From Paraburkholderia sprentiae WSM5005 (GTDB taxonomy: Bacteria; Pseudomonadota; Gammaproteobacteria; Burkholderiales; Burkholderiaceae): 64,000 nucleotides of DNA. Position 1 is the first letter of the stretch, and the number at the start of each line of letters is the position of its first letter. The position numbers were made by a program, and so were the translations under genes. Below are positions 18,423-27,779 of this stretch, in pieces. A model generated the notes under the pieces. It was not told the DNA's origin. It ran no database searches and saw only the letters and a program-made list of their open reading frames with translations. The stretch spans positions 372,001 to 436,000 of the forward strand of contig NZ_CP017561.2 of the NCBI RefSeq assembly GCF_001865575.2. Reading direction: 5' to 3'.

Positions 18423-19421
18423 ATGTCCGATTCAAATTTGTTATCTACTCGTAAGGTCAAGGGGTCGCTGGCGAGAAGAATCGGACTGATCGCGATGGTC
18501 GGTCTGCTGATGGCCGGCACGCTTGCCTCCCTCGACGCCGAGGCGCGCCGCATGGGCGGGGGTCGCAGCTTCGGCCGTCAATCGAATAGTTTGCAGCAGC
18601 GCCAGACAACCCCGCCGACCCAGCCGGCGCAGAACAATCAGGCCACGCAGCAGCGCGCGCAACCGGCACCCGCGACTACGCCCACACCGCCCGCCGCGCC
18701 GAACCGTAATCGCTGGCTCGGGCCGATCGCCGGCATTGCGGCGGGCCTCGGCATCGCCGCGTTGCTGTCGCATTTCGGGCTCGGCGACGCATTCGCCGGC
18801 ATGTTCGCCAATGTGATCGTGATCGCGTTGATCGCGATCGTGGTGATCTGGCTGATCCGCCGCTTCACCGCCCGCAAGCGCAATGCGGCACAGCCGGCCT
18901 ACGCGGGCACGGCGCCATCGCTGAACGCCAACAGCACCGGGTATATGCAGGAGCCGCAGTACACCGCGCCGCCCACCGGCTCGTATCTCGAGCCGCAAGG
19001 CAATCCGTTGACCACGCCGTCGGTCGGCGCGACGCCGTCGGTGCCGGCCGGCTTCGATTCCGAAGCGTTCCTGCGTAACGCGAAGGTGTACTTCGTGCGC
19101 CTGCAGGCCGCATGGGACGTCGGCAACGTCGAAGACATCCGCGAATTCACGACGCCGGAGATGTTCGCCGAAGTGCGCGTCGATCTGGCGTCACGCGGTA
19201 CGCAGCCGAATCAGACCGATGTCGTGCAACTGAACGCAGAGCTGCTCGGCGTCGAGGAGCGCGCGAACGAGCACTTCGCGAGCGTGCGCTTCTCCGGTTT
19301 GATCCGCGAGGAGCCGGGCGCGGCGGCCGAGCCGTTCGTCGAAATCTGGAATCTGTCGAAGGCGAACCGCGCTGGCGAAGGCTGGCTGCTTGCCGGCATT
19401 CAGCAGGTCGAGCAGCACTGA
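18423..19421 (+). CDS. Tim44-like domain membrane protein
   Basis: A 332-residue protein. An N-terminal hydrophobic segment (about residues 18-38, followed by AEARRMGGGRSFG) looks like a signal peptide. A Gln/Pro/Thr-rich low-complexity stretch follows (about 55-95), then hydrophobic segments at about 100-120 and 128-148, ending in IRRFTARKR. The C-terminal Tim44-like domain (about 212-330; FLRNAKVYFVRLQAAWDVGNV) is the fold also found in mitochondrial Tim44 and ribosomal mL45. Bacterial members are poorly understood. An AAGGAAAG ribosome-binding site precedes the ATG. Its position between ubiE and ubiJ-ubiB suggests a tie to membrane-bound ubiquinone synthesis, but this is only inference. 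Confidence 0.85.
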   Translation: MSDSNLLSTRKVKGSLARRIGLIAMVGLLMAGTLASLDAEARRMGGGRSFGRQSNSLQQRQTTPPTQPAQNNQATQQRAQPAPATTPTPPAAPNRNRWLGPIAGIAAGLGIAALLSHFGLGDAFAGMFANVIVIALIAIVVIWLIRRFTARKRNAAQPAYAGTAPSLNANSTGYMQEPQYTAPPTGSYLEPQGNPLTTPSVGATPSVPAGFDSEAFLRNAKVYFVRLQAAWDVGNVEDIREFTTPEMFAEVRVDLASRGTQPNQTDVVQLNAELLGVEERANEHFASVRFSGLIREEPGAAAEPFVEIWNLSKANRAGEGWLLAGIQQVEQH

Positions 19422-19537
19422 CATGCCTATGCATCGAGTCGCGCCTGCTCGTGAAAAAGCCGTCGCGGCGGGGCGATGCCTAGCCTCGCGCATGGCTTAG
19501 GCCGTTCGGCATAGCAGGCCGCGAAGCGAACGGACGC

Positions 19538-19581
19538 TACAATGGGAACCCGCGCAAGCACCTCGCTCGCGCGGGTTTTTT
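19538..19581 (+). terminator. intrinsic terminator directly after a -10-like TACAAT
   Basis: AACCCGCGC (19547-19555), a 13-base loop, GCGCGGGTT (19569-19577) and a T-run to 19581 form a good intrinsic terminator, 125 bases after the Tim44-like stop and 13 bases before the ubiJ start. A -10-like TACAAT (19538-19543) lies four bases before the stem. The hairpin either ends the Tim44 transcript or sits in the leader of ubiJ as an attenuator. A weaker imperfect hairpin lies at 19478-19502. Confidence 0.7.
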
Positions 19582-19594
19582 CTTGCCACTTTCG

Positions 19595-20239
19595 ATGACC
19601 CTCGCCGCCAAGCCCTTCGCTGCTGCTGTCAATCATCTGCTCGCCCGCGAATCGTGGGCCCGCGAGCGCCTCGCCCCGTACGCGGGCAAGACCGCTCACC
19701 TGTCATGTCCGCCGGTCGTCCTCGCGCTGCTCGTGCAGCCCGACGGTTACCTCGGCACGCTCGACGAAGCCGATGCGCGACAGTTCGACGTGACGATTTC
19801 GGTGCCGTCCGACGCACTGCCGGCCTTCCTGCAAGGTGGCCAGGCCGCGGTGATGAAGCACGTGAAGATCGAGGGCGACGCCGAGTTCGCGACCGTGATC
19901 GCGAAGCTCGCCGAGCATCTGCGCTGGGAGCCGGAGGAAGATCTCGCGAAGCTGATCGGTGATGGGCCCGCGTGGCGCGTCACGGCGCTCGTGCGCTCGA
20001 TCGGCGAGCATGTGCAGCGCACCGGCCGCAACCTGCTCGACACCGCCGCCGAGTATCTGCTCGACGAAAATCCACAGCTGGTACGCCGCACCGCGCTCTC
20101 GGACTTCAACATCGAGCTGGCGCGCGCACGCGATTCGCTCGCGCGCGTCGAAAAGCGCATCGAGCGTCTCGAACAGAAGGTCGTAGCCCGCGGCGCGCAA
20201 GCGCCGGGCGGCCCCGCCACGTCGCGCGGCACGCGCTAG
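19595..20239 (+). CDS. ubiJ: ubiquinone biosynthesis accessory factor UbiJ (SCP2 domain)
   Basis: A 214-residue cytoplasmic lipid-binding accessory protein of aerobic ubiquinone synthesis. The N-terminal SCP2 domain (about residues 10-125) is followed by the UbiJ C-terminal region with a predicted coiled coil (about 170-205; ARARDSLARVEKRIERLEQK) and a short disordered tail. UbiJ binds hydrophobic ubiquinone intermediates and helps organise the Ubi complex. The start is the ATG at 19595; a TTG four codons earlier sits against the terminator T-run. It lies 15 bp upstream of ubiB. Confidence 0.9.
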   Translation: MTLAAKPFAAAVNHLLARESWARERLAPYAGKTAHLSCPPVVLALLVQPDGYLGTLDEADARQFDVTISVPSDALPAFLQGGQAAVMKHVKIEGDAEFATVIAKLAEHLRWEPEEDLAKLIGDGPAWRVTALVRSIGEHVQRTGRNLLDTAAEYLLDENPQLVRRTALSDFNIELARARDSLARVEKRIERLEQKVVARGAQAPGGPATSRGTR

Positions 20240-20254
20240 TCAACGGGCCCAGCC

Positions 20255-21832
20255 ATGCGTTTCCTGCGTTTCCTCAAGATATTCTTTACGGTCATCCGCT
20301 TCGGCCTCGACGAAATGATGTTGAGCCGCATCAACGACCGGCGCGTGCGTCTGCTGCTGCGTATCACGACGCTCGGCCGCAAGTTCGACGCGCCGCCGGG
20401 CGTGCGTCTGCGGCTCGCGCTCGAAAGCCTCGGGCCGATCTTCGTCAAGTTCGGCCAGGTACTGTCGACGCGCCGCGATCTGCTGCCGGTCGACATCGCC
20501 AACGAACTCGCCAAGCTGCAGGACCAGGTCCCGCCGTTCGATTCGGCCGTCGCGATCGCGCTCGTCGAGAAGTCGCTCGGCGCGCCGGTCGACGTGCTGT
20601 TCGACGATTTCGAGCGGGTGCCGGTCGCGAGCGCATCGATCGCGCAGGTGCATTTCGCGAAGGTGAAGGCCGGCCAGCATGCGGGCAAGGCGGTCGCGGT
20701 CAAGGTGCTGCGCCCGAACATGCTGCCGGTGATCGATTCGGACCTCGCGCTATTGCGTGACATCGCTGTATGGGCCGAGCGTCTGTGGGCCGACGGCAAG
20801 CGCCTGAAGCCGCGCGAGGTGGTCGCCGAATTCGACAAATACCTGCACGACGAGCTCGATCTCATGCGCGAGGCCGCCAACGGCAGCCAGTTGCGGCGCA
20901 ACTTCCAGGGGCTCGACCTGCTGCTCGTGCCCGAGATGTACTGGGAGTTCTGCACGCCCACGGTGCTCGTGATGGAGCGCATGGTCGGCGTGCCGATCAG
21001 CCAGGTCGATACGTTGCGCGCGGCCGGCGTCGATATCCCGAAGCTCGCGCGCGAGGGCGTGGAGATCTTCTTCACGCAGGTGTTTCGCGACGGCTTTTTT
21101 CACGCCGACATGCATCCCGGCAATATCCAGGTGAGCCTCGATCCCGCGCACTTCGGCCGCTATATCGCGCTCGACTTCGGCATCATCGGCGCGCTGTCGG
21201 ACTTCGATAAAAACTACCTTGCGCAGAACTTCCTCGCGTTCTTCAAGCGCGACTACCATCGCGTCGCGACGCTGCATCTGGAATCGGGCTGGGTGCCGCC
21301 GACCACGCGTGTCGAGGAGCTCGAAAGCGCGATCCGCGCGGTCTGCGAACCGTACTTCGATCGCGCGCTGAAGGACATCTCTCTGGGCCAGGTGCTGATG
21401 CGCCTGTTCTCGACGTCGCGGCGCTTCAACGTCGAGATCCAGCCGCAGCTCGTGTTGCTGCAAAAGACGATGCTGAACGTCGAAGGCCTCGGCCGTTCGC
21501 TCGATCCCGAACTGGATCTGTGGAAGACGGCGAAGCCTTACCTCGAGCGTTGGATGAACGAGCAGATTGGCTTGCGAGGCTGGTACGAGCGTCTGAAGAT
21601 CGAGGCGCCGCAGTGGAGCAAGACGCTGCCGCAACTGCCCCGCCTCGTCCATCACATGCTGGCCGAGCGTCACCATCCGATGGGCGGCGCGAACGACGAC
21701 GTGATCCGCCAGATCCTGCTCGAGCAGAAGCGCACCAACCGTCTGCTGCAAGGCCTGCTGCTGTTCGGCGTGGCGGTCGGCATCGGCGCGATGCTCGCGC
21801 GTGCGTTCCTGGCGCTGGCTTATGGTGGATAG
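20255..21832 (+). CDS. ubiB: ubiquinone biosynthesis regulatory kinase/ATPase UbiB
   Basis: A 525-residue ABC1/ADCK-family kinase-like ATPase needed for ubiquinone synthesis. The KxGQ-type motif is in [16 protein letters not shown] (about residues 66-81), the ATP lysine in AVKVLRPN, the catalytic loop in [13 protein letters not shown] and the DFG in LDFGIIG. The C-terminus has a hydrophobic segment ([19 protein letters not shown], about 494-512) and a short second one, which anchor UbiB to the inner membrane. It directly follows ubiJ, as in enterobacterial ubi operons. Confidence 0.96.
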   Translation: MRFLRFLKIFFTVIRFGLDEMMLSRINDRRVRLLLRITTLGRKFDAPPGVRLRLALESLGPIFVKFGQVLSTRRDLLPVDIANELAKLQDQVPPFDSAVAIALVEKSLGAPVDVLFDDFERVPVASASIAQVHFAKVKAGQHAGKAVAVKVLRPNMLPVIDSDLALLRDIAVWAERLWADGKRLKPREVVAEFDKYLHDELDLMREAANGSQLRRNFQGLDLLLVPEMYWEFCTPTVLVMERMVGVPISQVDTLRAAGVDIPKLAREGVEIFFTQVFRDGFFHADMHPGNIQVSLDPAHFGRYIALDFGIIGALSDFDKNYLAQNFLAFFKRDYHRVATLHLESGWVPPTTRVEELESAIRAVCEPYFDRALKDISLGQVLMRLFSTSRRFNVEIQPQLVLLQKTMLNVEGLGRSLDPELDLWKTAKPYLERWMNEQIGLRGWYERLKIEAPQWSKTLPQLPRLVHHMLAERHHPMGGANDDVIRQILLEQKRTNRLLQGLLLFGVAVGIGAMLARAFLALAYGG

Positions 21833-21838
21833 AATCCG

Positions 21839-22462
21839 ATGAGCGATCCAACCCAACCCTCGGCGCCCGATTTCGCCACCCGCGACCCCAACTCGCCCGA
21901 GTTCTGGGACGAACGCTTCGAGCGCCGTTTCACGCCGTGGGATCAGGCGGGCGTGCCGTCCGCGTTTCGCGCGTTCGCTGAACGACACCGCGACGCCGCC
22001 GTGCTGATCCCGGGCTGCGGCAGCGCGCACGAAGCGGTATGGCTTGCGCGCCAGGGCAACCCGGTACGCGCGATCGATTTCTCGCCGGCCGCTGTCGCGG
22101 CGGCGCGAGAGCAGCTCGGCGCGCAGCATGCGTCGCTCGTCGAGCAGGCGGATTTTTTCACTTATGCGCCGCCGTTCGCACCGGCGTGGATCTACGAGCG
22201 CGCGTTCTTCTGCGCACTTTCGCCGACGCGCCGCGCCGACTACGCACAGCGCATGGCCGCACTGCTGCCGGCCGGCGGGTTGCTCGCGGGCTTGTTTTTT
22301 ATCGGTGCGACACCGAAAGGGCCGCCGTTCGGCATCGAACGCGGCGAACTCGACGCGCTGCTCACGCCACACTTCGAACTGCTCGAAGACGAAGCGGTCG
22401 ACGACTCGATCGCCGTCTTCGCCGGACGCGAGCGCTGGCTCACCTGGCGGCGTCGCGCATAA
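21839..22462 (+). CDS. TPMT-like SAM-dependent methyltransferase
   Basis: A 207-residue methyltransferase of the thiopurine S-methyltransferase family. The N-terminal block around FWDERFERRFTPWDQAG and the SAM motif I LIPGCGSAHEAVWLARQG are characteristic. Bacterial members methylate thiols, selenium or tellurium compounds, or are uncharacterised; the true substrate here is unknown. It starts six bases after the ubiB stop (ATG at 21839), so it is probably translated from the same mRNA, yet it is not one of the known ubiquinone methyltransferases. Confidence 0.85.
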   Translation: MSDPTQPSAPDFATRDPNSPEFWDERFERRFTPWDQAGVPSAFRAFAERHRDAAVLIPGCGSAHEAVWLARQGNPVRAIDFSPAAVAAAREQLGAQHASLVEQADFFTYAPPFAPAWIYERAFFCALSPTRRADYAQRMAALLPAGGLLAGLFFIGATPKGPPFGIERGELDALLTPHFELLEDEAVDDSIAVFAGRERWLTWRRRA

Positions 22463-22580
22463 CGACACGCGCGCCGCGCGCCTCTCTTGACAAGTCCGTG
22501 GGGCGTCCCCATCTGGCGCGGTGGCGGGCGCGGCACGCGCCCGCTCCCCGAAATCCGGGGGAACGGACATCGTTTGCGGC

Positions 22581-22586
22581 TATAAT
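22581..22586 (+). promoter_or_regulatory. -10 element TATAAT upstream of the fmdB-like gene
   Basis: A consensus TATAAT lies 58 bases before the FmdB start. No good -35 is seen at 16-18 bases (GGGGAA), but the downstream gene has a strong AAAGGA ribosome-binding site. It likely starts the fmdB-DUF502-aspS transcript. Confidence 0.5.
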
Positions 22587-22643
22587 TCAAGGCTTTGCGA
22601 GCGTTTACAAGATTTCAGTAGGGATTTGGAGTAGGAAAGGATC

Positions 22644-22967
22644 ATGCCGATCTACGCTTATCGTTGCGGGTCATGCGGCTTCGGGAAGGACGTGCTACAG
22701 AAGATGAGCGACCCCCAGTTGACGCAGTGTCCCGAGTGCGGAAAAGACACCTTTAGCAAACAACTCACCGCCGCCGGCTTCCAGTTGAAAGGCTCTGGCT
22801 GGTACGTGACCGATTTCCGCGGCGGCACGAGCGCGCCGGCCGCGTCGGAAGCGAAGTCCGAGCCGGCGGCAGCCGCTGCGCAAGCAGCGCCGGCTGCCCC
22901 GGCCGCGCCTGCGGCCCCTGCCGCTGCGCCTGCCGCCACGAGCCCGAGCGGTTCCCGCAGCGCCTAG
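22644..22967 (+). CDS. FmdB family zinc ribbon protein
   Basis: A 107-residue protein with a FmdB/CxxC_CXXC_SSSS zinc ribbon in the first 45 residues (CGSCGF and CPECGKD). Residues 62-107 are an Ala/Pro-rich tail made of AAPAAP repeats, low-complexity and probably disordered. FmdB was first described as a regulator of formamidase genes, but most members are uncharacterised small zinc proteins. It leads the DUF502-aspS-nudB-clsB series. An AAAGGA precedes the ATG by four bases. Confidence 0.88.
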   Translation: MPIYAYRCGSCGFGKDVLQKMSDPQLTQCPECGKDTFSKQLTAAGFQLKGSGWYVTDFRGGTSAPAASEAKSEPAAAAAQAAPAAPAAPAAPAAAPAATSPSGSRSA

Positions 22968-23042
22968 TGGGACTGCCGCCCCGCGCGGGCGGCGTATCTA
23001 CCGCGCATGGGCCTCGCCCCGCGCAGCTTTCTGGCGGTACAG

Positions 23043-23699
23043 ATGACGACGAAGAAATTCACGCTCAAATCGGTGTTTCTAACTGGCCTGCTGGTGCTGG
23101 TGCCTCTGGCCATCACGTTGTGGGTGCTCGGCCTGGTCATCGGCACGATGGACCAGACACTGTTGCTGCTGCCCACCTCATGGCAGCCGGAACGGACGAT
23201 CGGCTATCGTCTGCCAGGCCTCGGCGCGGTGCTCACGCTCGCGTTCATCTTCGTCGTCGGGCTGTTGACGCAGAACTTCGTAGGGCAGAAGCTCGTGAAG
23301 TGGTGGGAACTGCTGGTCGCGCATATTCCGGTGGTCGGTCCGCTTTACACCAGCGTCAAGCAGGTGTCAGACACGCTGCTGTCGAGCAGCGGCAATGCAT
23401 TCCGAAAGGCTCTGCTGATCGAGTACCCGCGCCGTGGTTCCTATACGATCGCGTTTCTGACCGGCATGCCCGGCGGTGACGTGGTCAACCATCTGAAGGA
23501 AGACTACGTCAGCGTCTACGTGCCGACCACGCCGAACCCGACCTCCGGCTTCTTCCTGATGGTGCCGAAAAGCGAAGTGATCGAACTCGACATGACGGTC
23601 GACGCTGCGCTCAAGTACATCGTGTCGATGGGCGTCGTGGCGCCGTCCGCGCCGCCGGCGGCGCCGGTGCGCCGCACCGCCGTCGAGCCTCCGCTGTAA
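23043..23699 (+). CDS. DUF502 family membrane protein
   Basis: A 218-residue inner-membrane protein of the DUF502 family. Two hydrophobic helices are visible at about residues 9-35 (FLTGLLVLVPLAITLWVLGLV) and 58-80 (GAVLTLAFIFVVGLLTQNFVG), followed by a soluble domain with the family block HIPVVGPLYTSVKQVSDTLL. The last 15 residues are Pro/Ala-rich. The function is not known. The start at 23043 is taken because the family begins with a short basic stretch before the first helix; an ATG 12 codons earlier is possible. It precedes aspS by 75 bp. Confidence 0.85.
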   Translation: MTTKKFTLKSVFLTGLLVLVPLAITLWVLGLVIGTMDQTLLLLPTSWQPERTIGYRLPGLGAVLTLAFIFVVGLLTQNFVGQKLVKWWELLVAHIPVVGPLYTSVKQVSDTLLSSSGNAFRKALLIEYPRRGSYTIAFLTGMPGGDVVNHLKEDYVSVYVPTTPNPTSGFFLMVPKSEVIELDMTVDAALKYIVSMGVVAPSAPPAAPVRRTAVEPPL

Positions 23700-23774
23700 T
23701 GCCTGCGCGCAACGCTTCATTTGGGATCGTCTGCGGCGCGCCGTTCAACTAATGCAAAACGAAAGACAAACATC

Positions 23775-25574
23775 ATGTCCATGAGATCTGAATACTGCGG
23801 TCTGGTTACCGAAGAACTGCTGGGCCAATCCGTCTCGCTGTGCGGCTGGGTAAGCCGCCGCCGCGACCACGGCGGCGTCATCTTCATCGACCTGCGCGAT
23901 CGCGAAGGACTCGTTCAGGTCGTCTGCGATCCGGATCGCGCGGACATGTTCAAGGTCGCCGAAGGCGTGCGCAACGAGTTCTGCGTGCAAGTCAAGGGCG
24001 TCGTGCGCGGGCGTCCCGAAGGCACGACCAATGCCTCGCTGAAGAGCGGCAAGATCGAAGTCCTGTGCCACGAGCTGATCGTGCTGAACGCGTCGGTCAC
24101 GCCGCCGTTCCAGCTCGACGACGACAACCTGTCGGAAACCACGCGCCTCACGCATCGCGTGCTCGACCTGCGCCGTCCGCAGATGCAGCACAACCTGCGG
24201 CTGCGCTACCGCGTCGCGATCGAAGTGCGCAAGTACCTCGACGAGCAGGGTTTCATCGACATCGAAACGCCGATGCTCACGAAGAGCACGCCGGAAGGCG
24301 CGCGCGACTACCTCGTGCCGTCGCGCACGAACCCGGGTCAGTTCTTCGCGCTGCCGCAGTCGCCGCAGTTGTTCAAGCAGCTGCTGATGGTCGCGAACTT
24401 CGACCGTTACTACCAGATCACCAAGTGCTTCCGCGACGAAGACCTGCGCGCCGACCGTCAGCCGGAATTCACGCAGATCGACTGCGAAACCTCGTTCCTG
24501 TCGGAACAGGAAATCCGCGATCTGTTCGAGGCGATGATCCGTCACGTGTTCAAGACGACGATCGGCGTCGAACTCGACGAGACATTCCCGGTCATGGAAT
24601 ACGCGGAAGCGATGCGCCGCTTCGGTTCGGACAAGCCGGACCTGCGCGTGAAGCTCGAATTTACCGAGCTCACCGACGCAATGCGCGACGTCGACTTCAA
24701 GGTGTTCAGCACCCCGGCCAACACGAAGGACGGCCGCGTCGCGGCGCTGCGCGTGCCGAAGGGCAGCGAGCTGTCGCGTGGCGACATCGACAGCTACACC
24801 GAATTCGTGCGCATCTACGGCGCGAAGGGTCTCGCATGGATTAAGGTCAACGAAGCGGCGAAGGGCCGTGACGGCCTGCAAAGCCCGATCGTCAAGAACC
24901 TGCACGACGAAGCGCTGAAGGCGATCATCGAGCGCACCGGCGCACAAGACGGCGACATCATCTTTTTCGCGGCGGATCGCGCGAAGGTCGTCAACGACAG
25001 CCTCGGCGCGCTGCGTCTGAAGATCGGTCATTCGGAATTCGGCAAGGCCAACGGTCTCGTCGAGTCCGGCTGGAAGCCGCTGTGGGTCGTCGACTTCCCG
25101 ATGTTCGAATACGACGAGGAAGACAACCGCTACGTCGCCGCGCACCACCCGTTCACGAGCCCGAAGGACGAGCATCTCGAGTATCTTGAATCGGACCCGG
25201 CACGCTGCCTCGCGAAGGCCTACGACATGGTGCTGAACGGCTGGGAAATCGGCGGCGGCTCGGTGCGTATCCATCGTGAGGAAGTACAGAGCAAGGTGTT
25301 CCGCGCGCTGAAGATCAACGCGGAAGAAGCGCAGGCCAAGTTCGGCTTCCTGCTCGACGCGCTGCAATACGGCGCGCCGCCGCACGGTGGCATCGCGTTC
25401 GGTCTGGACCGCATCGTCACGATGATGGCCGGCGCCGACTCGATCCGCGACGTGATCGCGTTCCCGAAGACCCAACGTGCGCAGGATCTGCTCACGCAGG
25501 CGCCGAGTGAAGTCGACGAGCGTCAGCTGCGCGAGCTGCATATCCGTCTGCGTACGCCGGAACCGAAGGCGTAA
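23775..25574 (+). CDS. aspS: aspartate--tRNA ligase
   Basis: A 599-residue bacterial-type class IIb synthetase. The N-terminal OB anticodon-binding domain ([18 protein letters not shown] near residue 34) is followed by the catalytic core with motif 2 ([20 protein letters not shown]) and motif 3 ([16 protein letters not shown]), split by the GAD insertion of about 130 residues. It charges tRNA-Asp. Whether it also charges tRNA-Asn cannot be read from sequence without knowing whether asnS and gatCAB are present. The start at 23775 (MSMRSEYCG) is the conserved one; a second ATG follows two codons later. A strong terminator follows the gene. Confidence 0.97.
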   Translation: MSMRSEYCGLVTEELLGQSVSLCGWVSRRRDHGGVIFIDLRDREGLVQVVCDPDRADMFKVAEGVRNEFCVQVKGVVRGRPEGTTNASLKSGKIEVLCHELIVLNASVTPPFQLDDDNLSETTRLTHRVLDLRRPQMQHNLRLRYRVAIEVRKYLDEQGFIDIETPMLTKSTPEGARDYLVPSRTNPGQFFALPQSPQLFKQLLMVANFDRYYQITKCFRDEDLRADRQPEFTQIDCETSFLSEQEIRDLFEAMIRHVFKTTIGVELDETFPVMEYAEAMRRFGSDKPDLRVKLEFTELTDAMRDVDFKVFSTPANTKDGRVAALRVPKGSELSRGDIDSYTEFVRIYGAKGLAWIKVNEAAKGRDGLQSPIVKNLHDEALKAIIERTGAQDGDIIFFAADRAKVVNDSLGALRLKIGHSEFGKANGLVESGWKPLWVVDFPMFEYDEEDNRYVAAHHPFTSPKDEHLEYLESDPARCLAKAYDMVLNGWEIGGGSVRIHREEVQSKVFRALKINAEEAQAKFGFLLDALQYGAPPHGGIAFGLDRIVTMMAGADSIRDVIAFPKTQRAQDLLTQAPSEVDERQLRELHIRLRTPEPKA

Positions 25575-25664
25575 AACCGCGAACGCTTCGCACGGCCGGC
25601 AAGCGCTCTCGCGCCTGTGCCGGCCATCGGCGGGCGGCGGCAAAAATGCCACACGAGCGCAACG

Positions 25665-25710
25665 AAAAGGCGTTGAGGTGATCTCCACCTCAGCGCCTTT
25701 TTCATTTTTT
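25665..25710 (+). terminator. intrinsic terminator after aspS
   Basis: AGGCGTTGAGGTG (25668-25680), loop ATCTC, CACCTCAGCGCCT (25686-25698) with one G-U pair, then TTTTCATTTTTT to 25710. It is the best intrinsic terminator in the window and separates aspS from nudB, so nudB must have its own promoter, perhaps using TTACAGT at 25713-25719. Confidence 0.88.
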
Positions 25711-25796
25711 GCGTTACAGTGAAGCCACCGCTTTGCAGAGCCTTTCGACCGTCATCCGACATGTACCGCGCGTATCGTCGCGCCCAGTTCTGAGCC

Positions 25797-26312
25797 ATGC
25801 CGAAACCGCCGAAAATTCCGCAGTCCGTCCTCGTCATCATTCATACGCCCGCGCTCGACGTGCTGCTGCTCGAGCGCGCCGATCATGCGCAGTTCTGGCA
25901 GTCGGTGACGGGTTCGAAGGACCGGCTCGACGAACCGCTCGCCGACACGGCGGTGCGCGAAGTCGGCGAGGAAACCGGCATCATGATCGGCGGCGCGCTG
26001 GTGCCGCGTAGTGCATTGTTCGACTGGCAGTACTCGATCGACTACGAGATCTACCCGGAATTTCGTTACCGCTACGAAGCGGGCGTGCTCTACAACACCG
26101 AGCACTGGTTCAGCCTGCGAGTGCCCGAGCGCATCGACGTGACGCTCGCGCCGCGCGAACACACCGCCTATATGTGGCTGCCGTATGAAGAGGCCGCATC
26201 GCGCTGCTTTTCGGCGTCGAATGCCGATGCGATCCTGCAATTGCCACGCCGGCTCGCCGCGCGCCCCTACGATCTCGAATCCGGCCCGCTGGCCGGGGAG
26301 CGTGGCCAGTGA
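25797..26312 (+). CDS. nudB: dihydroneopterin triphosphate diphosphatase NudB (Nudix)
   Basis: A 171-residue Nudix hydrolase. The Nudix box is at about residues 40-62, GS-DRLDEP-AVREVGEETGI, with the REVGEE core intact. NudB removes pyrophosphate from dihydroneopterin triphosphate in folate synthesis. The opening PKIPQSVLVIIHT and the SALFDWQYSIDYEIYPEFRYRY region match NudB rather than general mutT-like proteins. Its stop overlaps the GTG start of clsB by four bases (GTGA). Confidence 0.9.
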   Translation: MPKPPKIPQSVLVIIHTPALDVLLLERADHAQFWQSVTGSKDRLDEPLADTAVREVGEETGIMIGGALVPRSALFDWQYSIDYEIYPEFRYRYEAGVLYNTEHWFSLRVPERIDVTLAPREHTAYMWLPYEEAASRCFSASNADAILQLPRRLAARPYDLESGPLAGERGQ

Positions 26313-27568
26313 GCGCAGGCGGCTCGGGCCGCTTCGCGCGTCTGCGGCACACGTTGCTCGGCCGTCGCTACTGGCAGCGCTACCGCTTCACCAGTAACAA
26401 CGAGGTCGAGCTGCTGCGCTCCGGCGACGATTTCTTCGACGCACTGATCGAGCGCATCGACGCCGCCGAGCACGATGTCGCGCTCGAAACCTACATCTTC
26501 TGCGACGACGAAGCCGGCCACGCGGTCAGCGAGGCGTTGTTGCGCGCTGCCGCGCGCGGCGTCAGGGTGCGCGTGATCACCGACGGCGTCGGCACCGCGC
26601 GTCTCAAGATGTTCGAGCAATGGCCGGCTGGCGGCATCGAGCATCGCATCTATAACCCGCACCTATTCGGCCGTTTCGGCTTTTCGCGCACGCATCGCAA
26701 GCTCGCGGTGATCGACGATCAGATCGCGTATTGCGGCGGCATCAATATCGTCGACGATTACGAGAACAACGGCGAAAAGCTGCCGTACCGGCGCTGGGAC
26801 TTCGCGGTCGAGCTGCGCGGGCCAGTAGTCGCCGACGTGCGCGACGCCATCGAGGTGCAATGGCGGCGGATTCGCCTGGGCCATCGGCCGCTCGATTCGA
26901 TGAAGCCCGACTTGTCGCCGCAGGACGCCAACTCGCTCGGCAGCCTGCGCAGGCGCCGGCGGCGCCGCAACGAAGAGCTGTGGGCCGGTGGCGAGCCGTG
27001 CGTCGCGTTCGTCGCGCGCGATAACCTGATCAACCGCCGCGCGATCGAAAAAGCCTATCTGGCCGCGATTGGCCGGGCGCGCCACGAGGTCCTGCTTGCC
27101 AATCCGTACTTCATGCCGGGGCGCAAGCTGCGTCGCGCGTTGGTGTTCGCGGCGCGGCGCGGCGTGGTCGTGAAGCTGATCATCGGGCGCAAGGAGTTCA
27201 AGGCGCTCGATTACGCGGTACCGTTCCTGTATCACGCGCTGCTGCGCGCGGGCGTGCAGATCGCCGAATACGAGAAGACGTTGCTGCACGGCAAGGTCGC
27301 GGTGGTCGATTCGAGCTGGGGCACGGTCGGTTCGTCGAATCTCGATGCGCTCAGCCTGATGCTCAACAACGAAGCGAACGTCTTACTCGTGAACGATCCA
27401 TCGATCGCCGAACTCCGCGACGCGATTCTCGGCGCGTTCACGGACGCGCGCCCGATCGATGAAGCGCACTACGAATCGCGACCGGCGCGCGTGCGCGCGC
27501 TCAGCTGGATCGCATACACAAGCTACCGGGTCGCGATGAAGCTGCTGACGGTCGGCGGCTACGACTAA
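26309..27568 (+). CDS. clsB: cardiolipin synthase ClsB
   Basis: A 419-residue phospholipase-D superfamily enzyme that makes cardiolipin from phosphatidylglycerol (or with another lipid donor). Two HKD-type motifs are present: THRKLAVIDD (about residues 128-137, with the GGINI block after it) and LLHGKVAVVDSSWGTVGSSN (about 326-345). A run of basic residues (RRRRRRR) is near 210. It has no N-terminal membrane helices, as in ClsB rather than ClsA. Start is GTG, overlapping the nudB stop by four bases, indicating translational coupling. Confidence 0.92.
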   Translation: MSAGGSGRFARLRHTLLGRRYWQRYRFTSNNEVELLRSGDDFFDALIERIDAAEHDVALETYIFCDDEAGHAVSEALLRAAARGVRVRVITDGVGTARLKMFEQWPAGGIEHRIYNPHLFGRFGFSRTHRKLAVIDDQIAYCGGINIVDDYENNGEKLPYRRWDFAVELRGPVVADVRDAIEVQWRRIRLGHRPLDSMKPDLSPQDANSLGSLRRRRRRRNEELWAGGEPCVAFVARDNLINRRAIEKAYLAAIGRARHEVLLANPYFMPGRKLRRALVFAARRGVVVKLIIGRKEFKALDYAVPFLYHALLRAGVQIAEYEKTLLHGKVAVVDSSWGTVGSSNLDALSLMLNNEANVLLVNDPSIAELRDAILGAFTDARPIDEAHYESRPARVRALSWIAYTSYRVAMKLLTVGGYD

Positions 27569-27662
27569 CACGACTCGCACGCGAGCCCGCGCTTCGGCCA
27601 CCCTCGATTCAAGGCAAACGCCTCTAAAAATCTGATTGATCCGATGGTCGAAAGCCGCAAAA

Positions 27663-27691
27663 TTAGGAACCGGTTAGAAACCGGTTTCTAA
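27663..27691. promoter_or_regulatory. tandem palindromes before the tetR/beta-oxidation operon, candidate PsrA-like operator
   Basis: TTAGAAACCGGTTTCTAA (27674-27691) is a perfect 18-bp palindrome, and TTAGGAACCGGTTA (27663-27676) is a second, imperfect copy whose centre is 11 bp away, one helix turn. The core GAAAC-CG-GTTTC fits the published PsrA consensus (G/C)AAAC(N2-4)GTTT(G/C). A plausible promoter, TTGTTT (27700-27705) with AATAAT (27724-27729), follows. The downstream TetR regulator and fatty-acid genes make this a likely acyl-CoA-responsive operator. Confidence 0.72.
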
Positions 27692-27779
27692 TAAAGTCCT
27701 TGTTTCGCGGACGGCACGCACTCAATAATAGTACGGCCGTTCGATTTTGATTCGGTCACATTAGAACGGTAAACCAGCT

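Noticed and set aside
25761..25793. Ten-codon ORF (MYRAYRRAQF) before nudB
   Set aside because: No ribosome-binding site and no sign of a leader peptide function.
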